Under the pieces are notes generated by a model. It saw only the letters and a program-made list of their open reading frames with translations, searched no databases and was not told where the DNA came from. This document shows positions 20,543 through 28,289 of a DNA stretch of 64,000 bases, piece after piece. The position numbers were made by a program, and so were the translations under genes. Numbering within the stretch: the first letter of the stretch is position 1; the number at the start of each line of letters is the position of its first letter. This DNA is from Xanthomonas sp. (GTDB lineage Bacteria > Pseudomonadota > Gammaproteobacteria > Xanthomonadales > Xanthomonadaceae), in NCBI RefSeq assembly GCF_017163755.1, contig NZ_JAFIWC010000002.1, forward strand, positions 124,001 through 188,000. The letters run 5' to 3'.

Positions 20543-21814
20543 TCATCGCGGCGCCTCCGCCGCGGCGGAGGCCACGAACGGCTGCCCGGTCAGGCGCTGG
20601 ATCTCGATCAGCGCGCTCTGCGCCTCGACCGCGGCCGCCAGTTGCTGGCGGCGCGCGTCGCTGCGCTGCGCCTGCAGTTGCGCCCATTCCAGGTAGCTGA
20701 TCGCGCCGCCGCGGTAGGCGCGCTCGGCGGCCGCCTCGGCGCGCGCCAGCATCGGCAGCACGTCGCTGCGCATCCGCGCCACTTCCAGCTGCGCGGCGCG
20801 ATAGCGGCCGTGCGCGTCGGCGAGCGTGGAGTACAGGGCCAGCGCCTGCGATTCGCGCTCGACCCCGAGCAGGTCCAGCTCCGCCTGCGCGGCGCGGATC
20901 TCCGGCAGCGCGCGGCCGGCGCTGCCCAGCGCCAGCGACACGCCGCCGACCAGCGCGGTGGCGTCGTCGTCCTGCAGGCGGCGCACGCCCAGCTGCCAGT
21001 CCAGGTCCGGCCGCGCCTGGCTGCGCGCCAGGCGCAGGCGCGCTTCGCGCACCCGCGCCTGCCCGCCGAGCCGCGCCAGTTCCGGGGTGCGTTCGAGCAG
21101 TTGCGCCAGCACTGCGAAGTCCGGCACCGCCGGCAACGCCAGCGGATCGCCACCGGTCGCGGCGAAGCTCGGCTCGCGCTCGCCCCACAGCACCGACAGG
21201 TGCCGGCGCGCGGCGGCGTGCTCCTGGCGGGCGCGGTCGCGCTCCAGTTCGGCGCGCGCCTGCAGCGCCTGCGCGGTCAACAGCACCGATTCGGGCGAGG
21301 CGCCGGCCTGCAGCCGCTGCCGCGCCGCGGCGACGGTGCGCCGCCGCTGCTCCACGTCGTCGCTGGCGATGGCCTGGCGCTGCGCCGCCGCGGCGATCGC
21401 CAGATAGCGGCGGGCGACCTCGGCGAGCAGGTCCAGCCGCGCCAGTTCGCGTTGCGGCGCCAGCGCATCGATGCGCGCCTGGGCCAGGGTGCGGCGCGCG
21501 TCGAGCTTGCCGCCGCGCTCGAGCACGCCGGCCAGGGTGACGGTCAGCTCGGCCTGGTCCAGGCCGCGCGCATCGCCGCTGCCGAACGCGTTCTCCAGTT
21601 CGGCGCCCAGGCGCAGCGGCGGGCGCAGCGCGTCGCGTTCGGCTTCGGCGCGCAGCACCGCGCGCTGGCCGTCGGCCAGGCGCAGGTCGGGATGGGAGCC
21701 GGCGACGCGCGCGATGGCGTCGTCCAGGCTGAGCACGGCATCGGGCGGCACGGCCTGCGCCCAGGCGCAGGACGCGACCGCGAAGGCGGCAAATGCCGCC
21801 AGTCGCAACCACAT
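20543..21814 (-). CDS. czcC: TolC-family outer-membrane channel of metal efflux (CzcC/CusC-like)
   Basis: This 423-residue protein is an outer-membrane efflux factor. A signal peptide is clear (MWLRLAAFAAFAVASCAWAQ), then the family start 'LSLDDAIARVAGSHPDL', and two repeats of long coiled-coil helices rich in Ala, Arg and Gln. Length fits CzcC-type channels. It should trimerise and dock with the adaptor and CzcA-like pump encoded downstream. The gene ends before the 595-base tandem-repeat spacer. It follows a small His-rich protein gene by 55 bases. Confidence 0.9.
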   Translation of the reverse strand: MWLRLAAFAAFAVASCAWAQAVPPDAVLSLDDAIARVAGSHPDLRLADGQRAVLRAEAERDALRPPLRLGAELENAFGSGDARGLDQAELTVTLAGVLERGGKLDARRTLAQARIDALAPQRELARLDLLAEVARRYLAIAAAAQRQAIASDDVEQRRRTVAAARQRLQAGASPESVLLTAQALQARAELERDRARQEHAAARRHLSVLWGEREPSFAATGGDPLALPAVPDFAVLAQLLERTPELARLGGQARVREARLRLARSQARPDLDWQLGVRRLQDDDATALVGGVSLALGSAGRALPEIRAAQAELDLLGVERESQALALYSTLADAHGRYRAAQLEVARMRSDVLPMLARAEAAAERAYRGGAISYLEWAQLQAQRSDARRQQLAAAVEAQSALIEIQRLTGQPFVASAAAEAPR

Positions 21815-21869
21815 GGGAGTTCTCCGGATTCGGGAATCGATGGACGGGCCGGCAGGCGCCGGCGGCGCA

Positions 21870-22238
21870 TCAACCCGCGATCGGAGGTCGCAGCAAGGTG
21901 TCCAGCAGGTGCGACCGGTAGTCCTCGCGCACCGCCGCCGGGCGCAGCTGCGCCGACAACGGCAACGCCTGCCAGGCCAGCGACGGCAGCAGCGCCGGGC
22001 TTTGCCCATGGCAATAGCCGCTGTGCATCAACGCATGCATCAGGCCGGCGCCATCGCGTTCGCCGGCGCCGTCGGCGTGGTGCGACGCGTCTTCGTCCAC
22101 ATGCGCCTGGCCGTGCGCCAGCGCATGCACGTCACCCAGCGCGCAGGCCACCGGCGCCACCAGCACGCCGAGCGCCAGCAGCGCCAGCGCCATCAGGCGC
22201 AGCAACGGGTGCAGCAGGCGGGCACGGCGGACGGACAT
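21870..22238 (-). CDS. small His-rich exported protein heading the metal-efflux cluster (CzcI-like)
   Basis: This 122-residue protein has a hydrophobic segment at residues 14-34 that can act as a signal peptide. A central His/Asp-rich stretch follows ('HALAHGQAHVDEDASHHAD'), then 'HALMHSGYCHGQSP', and the end 'LLDTLLRPPIAG'. The layout resembles the CzcI/DUF2946-like proteins often found first in czc operons, thought to be periplasmic metal-binding regulators or chaperones. Assignment rests on context and composition, not on a recognised domain. Confidence 0.65.
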   Translation of the reverse strand: MSVRRARLLHPLLRLMALALLALGVLVAPVACALGDVHALAHGQAHVDEDASHHADGAGERDGAGLMHALMHSGYCHGQSPALLPSLAWQALPLSAQLRPAAVREDYRSHLLDTLLRPPIAG

Positions 22239-22284
22239 GGCGCCAGCCTAGCGATGCGGGAGGGGTTACACAATCGCAGTGCGG

Positions 22285-22465
22285 CGGAGCGGACGGCGGG
22301 TGCGCCCTCATCCGGTGCTGGCGCGTACCTCGCCGGAGCGCGCCCTCGATCGGCATCGAGGGTCGCGCTCTCGCTGGCGGTGGCGCCTGGCCATCGCCGT
22401 CCCGCTGGCGGTCGCACCCTCATCCGGCGCTGCGCGCCACCTTCTCTCGGTGGGAGAAGGAGAGG
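22285..22465. repeat. degenerate intergenic repeat with hairpin
   Basis: In the 251 bases between the DUF885 gene and the His-rich gene, the motif CCCTCATCCGG occurs twice (near 22309 and 22420), each followed by GCTGcGCGCnACCT-type sequence. The second copy runs into the hairpin CCTTCTC TCGGTG GGAGAAGG at about 22440-22460. This could act as a terminator or as an intergenic mosaic element; it lacks a T-tract. Confidence 0.5.
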
Positions 22466-22489
22466 CGTCGGGCTTTTACGCCGCGGTGG

Positions 22490-24325
22490 CTATTCGGGCT
22501 TGGCCGCGGCGGGTGTGCGGGCGGCGGCCTGCTGTTTGCTCTCGGCGACGAACGCGCGCACCTGCTGCTCCAGCACCGGCAAAGGCACCGAGCCCTGCTT
22601 GAGCACCGCGTCGTGGAAGGCCTTGATGTCGAAGTCCGCGCCCAGCTCGCGTTCGGCTTCGGCACGCAGCTTGACGATGGCGATCTCGCCGAGCTTGTAG
22701 CTCAGCGCCTGGCCCGGCCAGGAGATGTAGCGGTCCACTTCGGTGGTGACCTCGTGCTCGCTCAGTGCGGTGCGCTCGCGCAGGTAGGCCAGGGCCTGGT
22801 CGCGGGTCCAGCCCTTGTGGTGCACGCCGGTGTCGATCACCAGCCGGCACGCGCGCCACATCTCGTAGCTGAGGCGGCCGAAATCCTCGTACGGGGTTTC
22901 GTAGATGCCCATCTCCTTGCCGAGCTTCTCGGTGTACAGCGCCCAGCCTTCGCCGTAGGCGGAAATGTAGTTCTCGCGGCGGAACGCCGGCTGCGCGCCC
23001 TGTTCCTCGGCCAGCGCGCCCTGCAGCGAATGGCCTGGCGAGGATTCGTGCAGGGTCAGCGCCGGCAGGTTGTACAGCGGGCGCGACGGCAGGTCGTAGG
23101 TGTTGAGCCAGTAGGTGCCCACGCCGCCGCGGCCGGCGGTCCAGAACGGGGCGATCTCCGGCGGCACCGGCACGATGGTGAAGCGCCCGCGCGGCAGCGT
23201 GCCGATGAACTTGCCGACCTCCCCGTCCACGCGCTTGGCGATCCACGCGGCGCGATCGAGCAGCGCCTGCGGGGTCTTGACGTAGAACTGCGGGTCGCTG
23301 CGCAGGAACTGCAGGAACGCCGGGAACGTCTGCTGGCCGGCCGGCGCCTTGAACCCGACCTGCTCGATGATCGCGTTCATTTCGCCCTGGATCCGCGCCA
23401 CTTCCTGCAGGCCCACCTGGTGGATCTGTTCCGGGCTCAGCTCCAGCGTGGTGTACTCGCGGATCTGCTGCTGGTAATAGGCCTTGCCGTCGGGCATCGC
23501 TTCGGCGGCCAGGGTGGTGCGCGCCTGCGGCACGTACTCGCGCCGGTAGAAGTCCAGCAGCTGCGCATAGGCCGGGATCACCTTATCGCGGATCGCCGCC
23601 TGCGCCTGCTCGCGCAATGCCTGCTGCTCGGCAGCGGGAACCTGCGCGGGCAGCTGCTTGAACGGCGCGTACAGCGCCGCGGCGGTGGGATCCTTCAGCT
23701 CGGCGACGCCGGCGATCGAGCCGTCGCGGCCTTCCAGCACCGCGCGCGGCACGCTGAAACCGCGCTTGAGCCCGGCGCGCATGTTGTCGGTCTGCTGCTG
23801 GAAGTAGCGCGGCACGTCGTCGAGCCGGGCGATGTAGGCGCGGTATTGCGCCGGGGTGCGCAGCGGCCGCCGCGCCATGAATGCCAGGTCCGACCAGAAC
23901 GAACTGTCGGCGTTGAACGGCATCTCGTAGGCGCCGAAGCGGACCTCGGCGGCCAGGTTCTCGACCTGCGGGCGGTAGATCGCCAGGTTGATGCGGTTGT
24001 CCGGCGACAGCTGCTGCGGATCGATCGCATCGAGCTGGCGCAGCACGTCCTGCCACACCTTCAGCCGCGCGGCCTGCGCGGCGGGACCGACGTCGGGCAG
24101 GCGCACGTTGTCGCCGCTGCTGTCGCTGTCCTCGTCGGCGCGGCCGACCTGCGCCTGGCGCCATTTCCACTCCTTCTCGTAGATCGCCTGGAAGCGGGTG
24201 TCGGCGGCGGAAGCGGCGGACGCCGTTGGCGGTACGGCCGGCGCTGCGGCACGCGCCGGCGCCGACGCGGCCAACGTGAGGGCGAGCAACAGGGAAGCGG
24301 CCAGCGGGGTCTTGGCGATCGGCAT
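22490..24325 (-). CDS. DUF885 family peptidase-like secreted protein
   Basis: This 611-residue protein is a member of DUF885, a group of predicted zinc peptidases widespread in xanthomonads and related to M32/M3-like metallopeptidases. A signal peptide is present (MPIAKTPLAASLLLALTLAA ending in ARA). The putative metal motif is 'LTLHESSPGHSLQG', followed by 'ISAYGEGWALYTEKLGKEMG', the two most conserved blocks of the family. Start at 24325 chosen for the signal peptide. It stands alone, with repeat-containing spacers on both sides. Periplasmic or secreted; substrate unknown. Confidence 0.88.
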   Translation of the reverse strand: MPIAKTPLAASLLLALTLAASAPARAAAPAVPPTASAASAADTRFQAIYEKEWKWRQAQVGRADEDSDSSGDNVRLPDVGPAAQAARLKVWQDVLRQLDAIDPQQLSPDNRINLAIYRPQVENLAAEVRFGAYEMPFNADSSFWSDLAFMARRPLRTPAQYRAYIARLDDVPRYFQQQTDNMRAGLKRGFSVPRAVLEGRDGSIAGVAELKDPTAAALYAPFKQLPAQVPAAEQQALREQAQAAIRDKVIPAYAQLLDFYRREYVPQARTTLAAEAMPDGKAYYQQQIREYTTLELSPEQIHQVGLQEVARIQGEMNAIIEQVGFKAPAGQQTFPAFLQFLRSDPQFYVKTPQALLDRAAWIAKRVDGEVGKFIGTLPRGRFTIVPVPPEIAPFWTAGRGGVGTYWLNTYDLPSRPLYNLPALTLHESSPGHSLQGALAEEQGAQPAFRRENYISAYGEGWALYTEKLGKEMGIYETPYEDFGRLSYEMWRACRLVIDTGVHHKGWTRDQALAYLRERTALSEHEVTTEVDRYISWPGQALSYKLGEIAIVKLRAEAERELGADFDIKAFHDAVLKQGSVPLPVLEQQVRAFVAESKQQAAARTPAAAKPE

Positions 24326-24484
24326 GGGCGGCGACAGGCAGGTGGGAACAGGATCCCGATGATCGCACCCCGCGCGCGGCAGGGGGTGGGCCGAAAGTAT
24401 GGGAGCCCACAACGCACGCAACGCGCGCGGGATGCACGATATGCGTTCTCGCAGCGGCGGCGGCAGCGCCGCGGTTGTCGCCTC

Positions 24485-24508
24485 TGTGGGAGCGACTTCA
24501 GTCGCGAC
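24485..24508. repeat. REP unit downstream of the REP-associated transposase gene
   Basis: GTGGGAGCGACTTCAGTCGC with flanks matches the REP family of this window (GACTTCAGTC variant of the GGCTTCAGCC core). It lies about 80 bases past the transposase stop and is inverted relative to the unit at 25178-25202 on the other side of that gene. Confidence 0.8.
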
Positions 24509-24586
24509 GAACGAAGCCAGACAGCCTGCGCAGCGCCTTCGGCGTGGCACCGAGGGCCGAACCCGGGCACAGACCTGTTGCTGATG

Positions 24587-25078
24587 TCAGCGCGCCCGCC
24601 CCTTCGTCGCATCCAGCCAGACCGCGTCCCAATACGGATACTCGGCGACGCTGCGCACCAGCCCCGCGCGCAGCGGATTGGCGACGACATAGCGCGCGAC
24701 GGGCAGCAACTGCCGTTCCTGGCGCAGCGCGCGATCATGGAAACCCGGCATCCATACCGTCCCGCCGCGGCCCCGCGCCAGATTCACTGCCCTGGCCGCT
24801 CTGCCCTTGGCGTTCTGCATGACGCTCGACAATGGACCGCCCCCTTCGAGCTGGAGCAATCCATGCCAGTGATCGGGCATCAATACCCAGCACAGCAACC
24901 GCGCATCGTCCCATGTCGCAGAATCGGCAAGGCAGGCGGCCGCGGCCCAGGCGCAACGCCAGTCCTCGAACAGGCGCTGGCGTTCGCAGGTCACTGCCGT
25001 CACCAGATAGATGCGGCCCGATTCGGTGCAGCGCCCTGCGCGCAGCGCGCGATAGCCGCGGGGAGGTTCCATGTGCAT
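24587..25078 (-). CDS. rayT: REP-associated tyrosine transposase (RAYT, Y1/HUH family)
   Basis: This protein of about 163 residues is a Y1 single-strand nuclease of the RAYT group, domesticated relatives of IS200/IS605 transposases that recognise REP hairpins. The HUH motif is 'MPDHWHGLLQ' (His-Trp-His) and the likely catalytic tyrosine is in 'ARYVVANPLRAGLV', a block typical of RAYTs. The start MHMEPPRGYRALRAGR fits the family; the frame extends upstream to 25174 but that part overlaps a REP copy and lacks conservation. REP units flank the gene in inverted orientation (24485-24508 and 25178-25202), as expected for a RAYT locus. Confidence 0.88.
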   Translation of the reverse strand: MHMEPPRGYRALRAGRCTESGRIYLVTAVTCERQRLFEDWRCAWAAAACLADSATWDDARLLCWVLMPDHWHGLLQLEGGGPLSSVMQNAKGRAARAVNLARGRGGTVWMPGFHDRALRQERQLLPVARYVVANPLRAGLVRSVAEYPYWDAVWLDATKGRAR

Positions 25079-25177
25079 GCCGCCAGCTTCGTAGCTGGGA
25101 GACGGCGGCGCCATCGGGAATCGACCTGCGGGGGTGTCGGAAAATGCGCAAGCCCGCGATGGCGGAAACTGCAAGGC

Positions 25178-25202
25178 GTCGGGACTGAAGTCCCTCCCAC
25201 AA
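25178..25202. repeat. REP unit upstream of the REP-associated transposase gene
   Basis: GTCGGGACTGAAGTCCCTCC and flanking bases form the GACTGAAGTC variant of the REP hairpin, about 100 bases before the transposase start, opposite in orientation to the downstream unit. Confidence 0.8.
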
Positions 25203-25272
25203 CAGGCGCCATGCCGGGGCGCTTCAGCCTCTCCTCGACTTCAGCCTGTCCTCAGTGGCGATCGCCGCCGCC

Positions 25273-25614
25273 TCAATGCGACGCGCGATCGCGGTGCCAG
25301 CCGCGGTGCTTGATGTCCAGGTACAGGCTGTAGACCGCGGTGAAGGCGGGGAACAGGTTCTGCAGCACGCCGACCGAGTCCTGCTTGGCCGAGAACAGGA
25401 AGTAGCTCAGCGTCATCAGGCTGCCGACCACGCTCATGTACCAGAACAGGCGCGGGATCACCGGCTTGCCGGCGCGCTTGGAAGCGACGAACTGCACCAG
25501 CCAGCGGCCGCCGAACATCAGCGCGCCGGTATAGCCGATCAGCTTCCAGCCGGTGACGTGCAGGCCGGTCCAGAACAGCGCGCGGATCGGTTCGTTGAGG
25601 AAGTGCACTTCCAT
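25273..25614 (-). CDS. lipid-A-disaccharide synthase N-terminal (LAB_N) domain membrane protein
   Basis: This 113-residue protein is a stand-alone LAB_N domain. Three membrane helices are visible, with conserved features 'GGRWLVQFVASKRAGKPVIP' and 'SLMTLSYFLFSAKQD'. In other bacteria such proteins are found beside GT2 glycosyltransferases and are thought to aid undecaprenyl-sugar or lipid A modification. Here its start lies one base past the GT2 stop region (ATG at 25614, GT2 stop at 25616), so the two are co-translated. Exact role unknown. Confidence 0.85.
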   Translation of the reverse strand: MEVHFLNEPIRALFWTGLHVTGWKLIGYTGALMFGGRWLVQFVASKRAGKPVIPRLFWYMSVVGSLMTLSYFLFSAKQDSVGVLQNLFPAFTAVYSLYLDIKHRGWHRDRASH

Positions 25615-25615
25615 C

Positions 25616-26338
25616 TCAGCGCTCCTGCACCGCGGTGCGGCGGCTGCGCGCGATCAGCCAGGCCATCCCGCGCAGGTCGCGGATGCCGACCAGCGCGCGG
25701 TTGAGGTTGTTGTACTTGGACACGCCCGAGGTGCGGTGGCGATGGTTCACCGGCACGCTCAGTGTCTGCCAGCCGGCGCGCTGCATCAGCGCCGGCAGGT
25801 AGCGGTGCATGTGGTCGAAGTACGGCAGGTCCAGGAACGCCTCGCGCTCGAACAGCTTGATCCCGCAGCCGGTGTCCGGGGTGTCGTCGTGCAGCATCCG
25901 CGCGCGGATCGCGTTGGCCCACTTCGAGGCCCAGCGCTTGCTGCCCGAATCCCGCCGCGACACCCGCCAGCCGGCGAACAGCTTGACCTGCGCGTCGGCC
26001 GCGGCGCGCGCGGCGAGCAGCTTGGGGATGTCGGCCGGGTCGTTCTGGCCGTCGCCGTCGAGGGTGGCGATCCAGGCGCCGCGCGCGGCCTTGACCCCGT
26101 TGCGCACCGCCGTGCTCTGCCCGCTCTGGGTGACGTGGTGCAGGACGCGCAGCTCCGGCGTGGACGCCTTCAGGCCCTCCAGCACCGCCAGCGTGTCGTC
26201 GCGCGAATGGTCGTCGACATAGACGATCTCGAAGTCGGCGACCCCGCGCAGCGCGGCGACGATCTCGGCGACCAGCGGCGGCACGTTGTCGCGTTCGTTG
26301 AACACCGGGACGACGACGGAAAGGGAGGGCTGGCTCAT
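25616..26338 (-). CDS. GT2 glycosyltransferase (dolichyl/undecaprenyl-phosphate sugar transferase type)
   Basis: This 240-residue enzyme has the GT2 fold motifs 'LSVVVPVFNERDNVPPLV', 'IVYVDDHSRDDTL' and 'ATLDGDGQNDPADIPKL', resembling DPM1/ArnC-type transferases that move a sugar from a nucleotide to a polyprenyl phosphate. It lacks the C-terminal membrane helices of ArnC/GtrB; the adjacent LAB_N membrane protein may supply the membrane partner. Start MSQPSLSVVV at 26338 chosen to begin right before the fold. Likely envelope polysaccharide or lipid A decoration. Confidence 0.86.
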   Translation of the reverse strand: MSQPSLSVVVPVFNERDNVPPLVAEIVAALRGVADFEIVYVDDHSRDDTLAVLEGLKASTPELRVLHHVTQSGQSTAVRNGVKAARGAWIATLDGDGQNDPADIPKLLAARAAADAQVKLFAGWRVSRRDSGSKRWASKWANAIRARMLHDDTPDTGCGIKLFEREAFLDLPYFDHMHRYLPALMQRAGWQTLSVPVNHRHRTSGVSKYNNLNRALVGIRDLRGMAWLIARSRRTAVQER

Positions 26339-26419
26339 GGGGGGCGGCTTGGCTGGGCAGGATGGAACGACAAAAAGACCGCGCATTGTCCCGTGGCAGG
26401 GTGAGCCGCAGATGAAGCG

Positions 26420-27385
26420 TCAGGCGGCCGCGCCGAAATAGTCGCGGCACCACTGCACCACCTGCGGCAGGCCCAACTCGATCGGCGTGGCCGGCTCGAA
26501 GCCGAACGCGGCATGGGCGCGGGCGGTATCGGCCATGGTTTCGACCATGTCGCCGGGCTGCATCGGCCGGTACACCTTGTCGGCGGCGCGGCCGGCGGCG
26601 GCCTCGATCACGCCGATGAAGCGCTCCAGCTCCACCGGGGTATGGTTGCCCAGGTTGAACACGCGGTGCGGCACCGGGTCCTGCGACGGATGGTCCAGCG
26701 CGCCGAGCACCCCGGCGACGATGTCGGCGACGAAGGTGAAGTCGCGGCGCATGCGGCCGTGGTTGAACACCTCGATCGGGCGCCCGGCCAGCACCGCGCG
26801 GCTGAAGATCAGCGGCGCCATGTCCGGGCGGCCCCACGGGCCGTACACGGTGAAGAAGCGCAGCCCGGTGGCGCGCAGGCCGTACAGCTGCGCGTAGGTG
26901 TAGGCCATCAGCTCGTTGGCGGCCTTGGTCGCCGCGTACAGCGAGCGCGGCTGGTCGATGCGCTGGTCCTCGGAGAACGGCGCGGTGGCCGAATCGCCGT
27001 ACACCGAACTGCTCGACGCATAGGCCAGGTGCTGCACGCCGCGGTGCCGGCACAGCTCCAGCACGTTGACGAAGCCGACCAGGTTGCTGTCGACGTAGGC
27101 GTAGGGGTTCTGCAGCGAATAACGCACGCCCGCCTGCGCGGCCAGGTGCACCACGCGCTGCGGCCGGATCTCGTCGAACAGCGCGGTCAGGCCGTCGCGG
27201 TCGGCGAGGTCGAGCGCGCGGATATCGGCCTGCGGGCACAACGCGGCGACGCGGTCGCGCTTGAGCTGCGGGTCGTAGTAGTCGTTGTAGTTGTCCAGGC
27301 CCACCACCGTCTCGCCGCGCGCGGCGAGCGCTCTGCAGGTGTAGGCGCCGACGAAGCCGGCCGCGCCGGTGACGAGGATGGTCAT
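26420..27385 (-). CDS. NAD-dependent sugar epimerase (UDP-glucuronate epimerase-like)
   Basis: This 321-residue short-chain epimerase has the nucleotide-binding motif 'TGAAGFVGAYTCRAL', the catalytic 'YASSSSVYG' and the YxxxK pair in 'SLYAATKAANE'. 'GLDNYNDYYDPQLKRDR' and 'FFTVYGPWGRPDMA' are hallmarks of the UDP-glucuronate 4-epimerase (CapI/LpsL) branch, giving UDP-galacturonate for envelope polysaccharide. Galacturonate on lipid A or core is known in xanthomonads, so a link to the adjacent GT2/LAB_N genes (82 bases downstream) is plausible but unproven. Confidence 0.88.
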   Translation of the reverse strand: MTILVTGAAGFVGAYTCRALAARGETVVGLDNYNDYYDPQLKRDRVAALCPQADIRALDLADRDGLTALFDEIRPQRVVHLAAQAGVRYSLQNPYAYVDSNLVGFVNVLELCRHRGVQHLAYASSSSVYGDSATAPFSEDQRIDQPRSLYAATKAANELMAYTYAQLYGLRATGLRFFTVYGPWGRPDMAPLIFSRAVLAGRPIEVFNHGRMRRDFTFVADIVAGVLGALDHPSQDPVPHRVFNLGNHTPVELERFIGVIEAAAGRAADKVYRPMQPGDMVETMADTARAHAAFGFEPATPIELGLPQVVQWCRDYFGAAA

Positions 27386-27435
27386 GGCAGGAGTCTCGGG
27401 AGATCCGGGGATGCAGGGTGGAACGGGCGCCGCAC

Positions 27436-28161
27436 TCAGAACAGCCCGAAGCGCTTCTTGGCCACGTTGACGCGGCCCGGTTCGACGATGTCGCCGACGC
27501 CCTTGGCATCGAAGCGGTCCAGCAATGCGTCGCTGCCCCTGTCCAGCTTGAGCGCCATCTCTTCCGGATACAGCGGCACGATGGTCATGAACACGATGGT
27601 CTTTTCGGCGTCGACGACCAGGTGACCGAATTCCTCCGGCGCGCTCACCGGCGGCAGCACGATCGCCCCGTCGAAGCCGACCCCGGGCGCGTACGGCTCG
27701 GCCGGGTCGCCGTTGGGGACGGTGTGGCCGAAGCCCAGCCAGGTGTCGTGCTTGTGCGGCAACCGCGCCAGGGTCTTGAGCAGGCGGATCGGCCAGTAGT
27801 GCCGTTCGTCCTGGACGTCCTCCTGCCGGATCGGCCAGTCGGGGGGCAGCGTCAGCATCAGTTCCATGTACTGCGGCGCCGCCACGCCCTCGGACAGCGC
27901 CATCGGCAGATCGCTCATGCCCGAGGTCACCAGCCGCAGGTACGGGACGTCCTCGGTGGCCGGCACCACATGCACGTCGATATGCACGGTGTCGGAGACG
28001 ATTTCGTGGAAGACGCTCGATATCGGCCCCAGGTGCCGCTCGATATGCGCGCTGATCTGTTCGAGGCACGCTCCGCCGCGTGCCGGCTCGAACGCCTTCT
28101 CCTGCCCGCGGAGCTGGATCAGGCTGCCGCCGGGGCTGATGTCGTCGTAGGGGTGGCTCAT
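27436..28161 (-). CDS. suppressor of fused (SUFU) domain protein
   Basis: This 241-residue protein matches the bacterial SUFU-like domain family: 'GPISSVFHEIVSDTVHIDVHVVP', split by 'YLRLVTSGMSDLPM' and 'YMELMLTLPPDW', then 'HDTWLGFGHTVPNGDPAEPY'. Bacterial SUFU proteins have no established function; many are linked to toxin-immunity or stress contexts. GGGAGC five bases before the ATG at 28161 supports the start. It sits alone between the epimerase gene and parB, both on the same strand, with gaps of 50 and 128 bases. Confidence 0.85.
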   Translation of the reverse strand: MSHPYDDISPGGSLIQLRGQEKAFEPARGGACLEQISAHIERHLGPISSVFHEIVSDTVHIDVHVVPATEDVPYLRLVTSGMSDLPMALSEGVAAPQYMELMLTLPPDWPIRQEDVQDERHYWPIRLLKTLARLPHKHDTWLGFGHTVPNGDPAEPYAPGVGFDGAIVLPPVSAPEEFGHLVVDAEKTIVFMTIVPLYPEEMALKLDRGSDALLDRFDAKGVGDIVEPGRVNVAKKRFGLF

Positions 28162-28289
28162 GCAGTGCTCCCGGTGGGCGGTCACGGGTCGCCGTGGGCG
28201 GCGCTCAGCCCGAGGGCGAGCGGTGGTTCCGTGGCCGGTGTGGCGTTGCGTGCTTCAGTGCCTGGCGCAGTGGCGGGGTGGACAGGGAC

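Noticed and set aside
20447-25333. A 1628-codon plus-strand open frame.
   Set aside because: It runs antisense through four recognisable genes and intergenic repeats, with no domain; an artefact of high GC.
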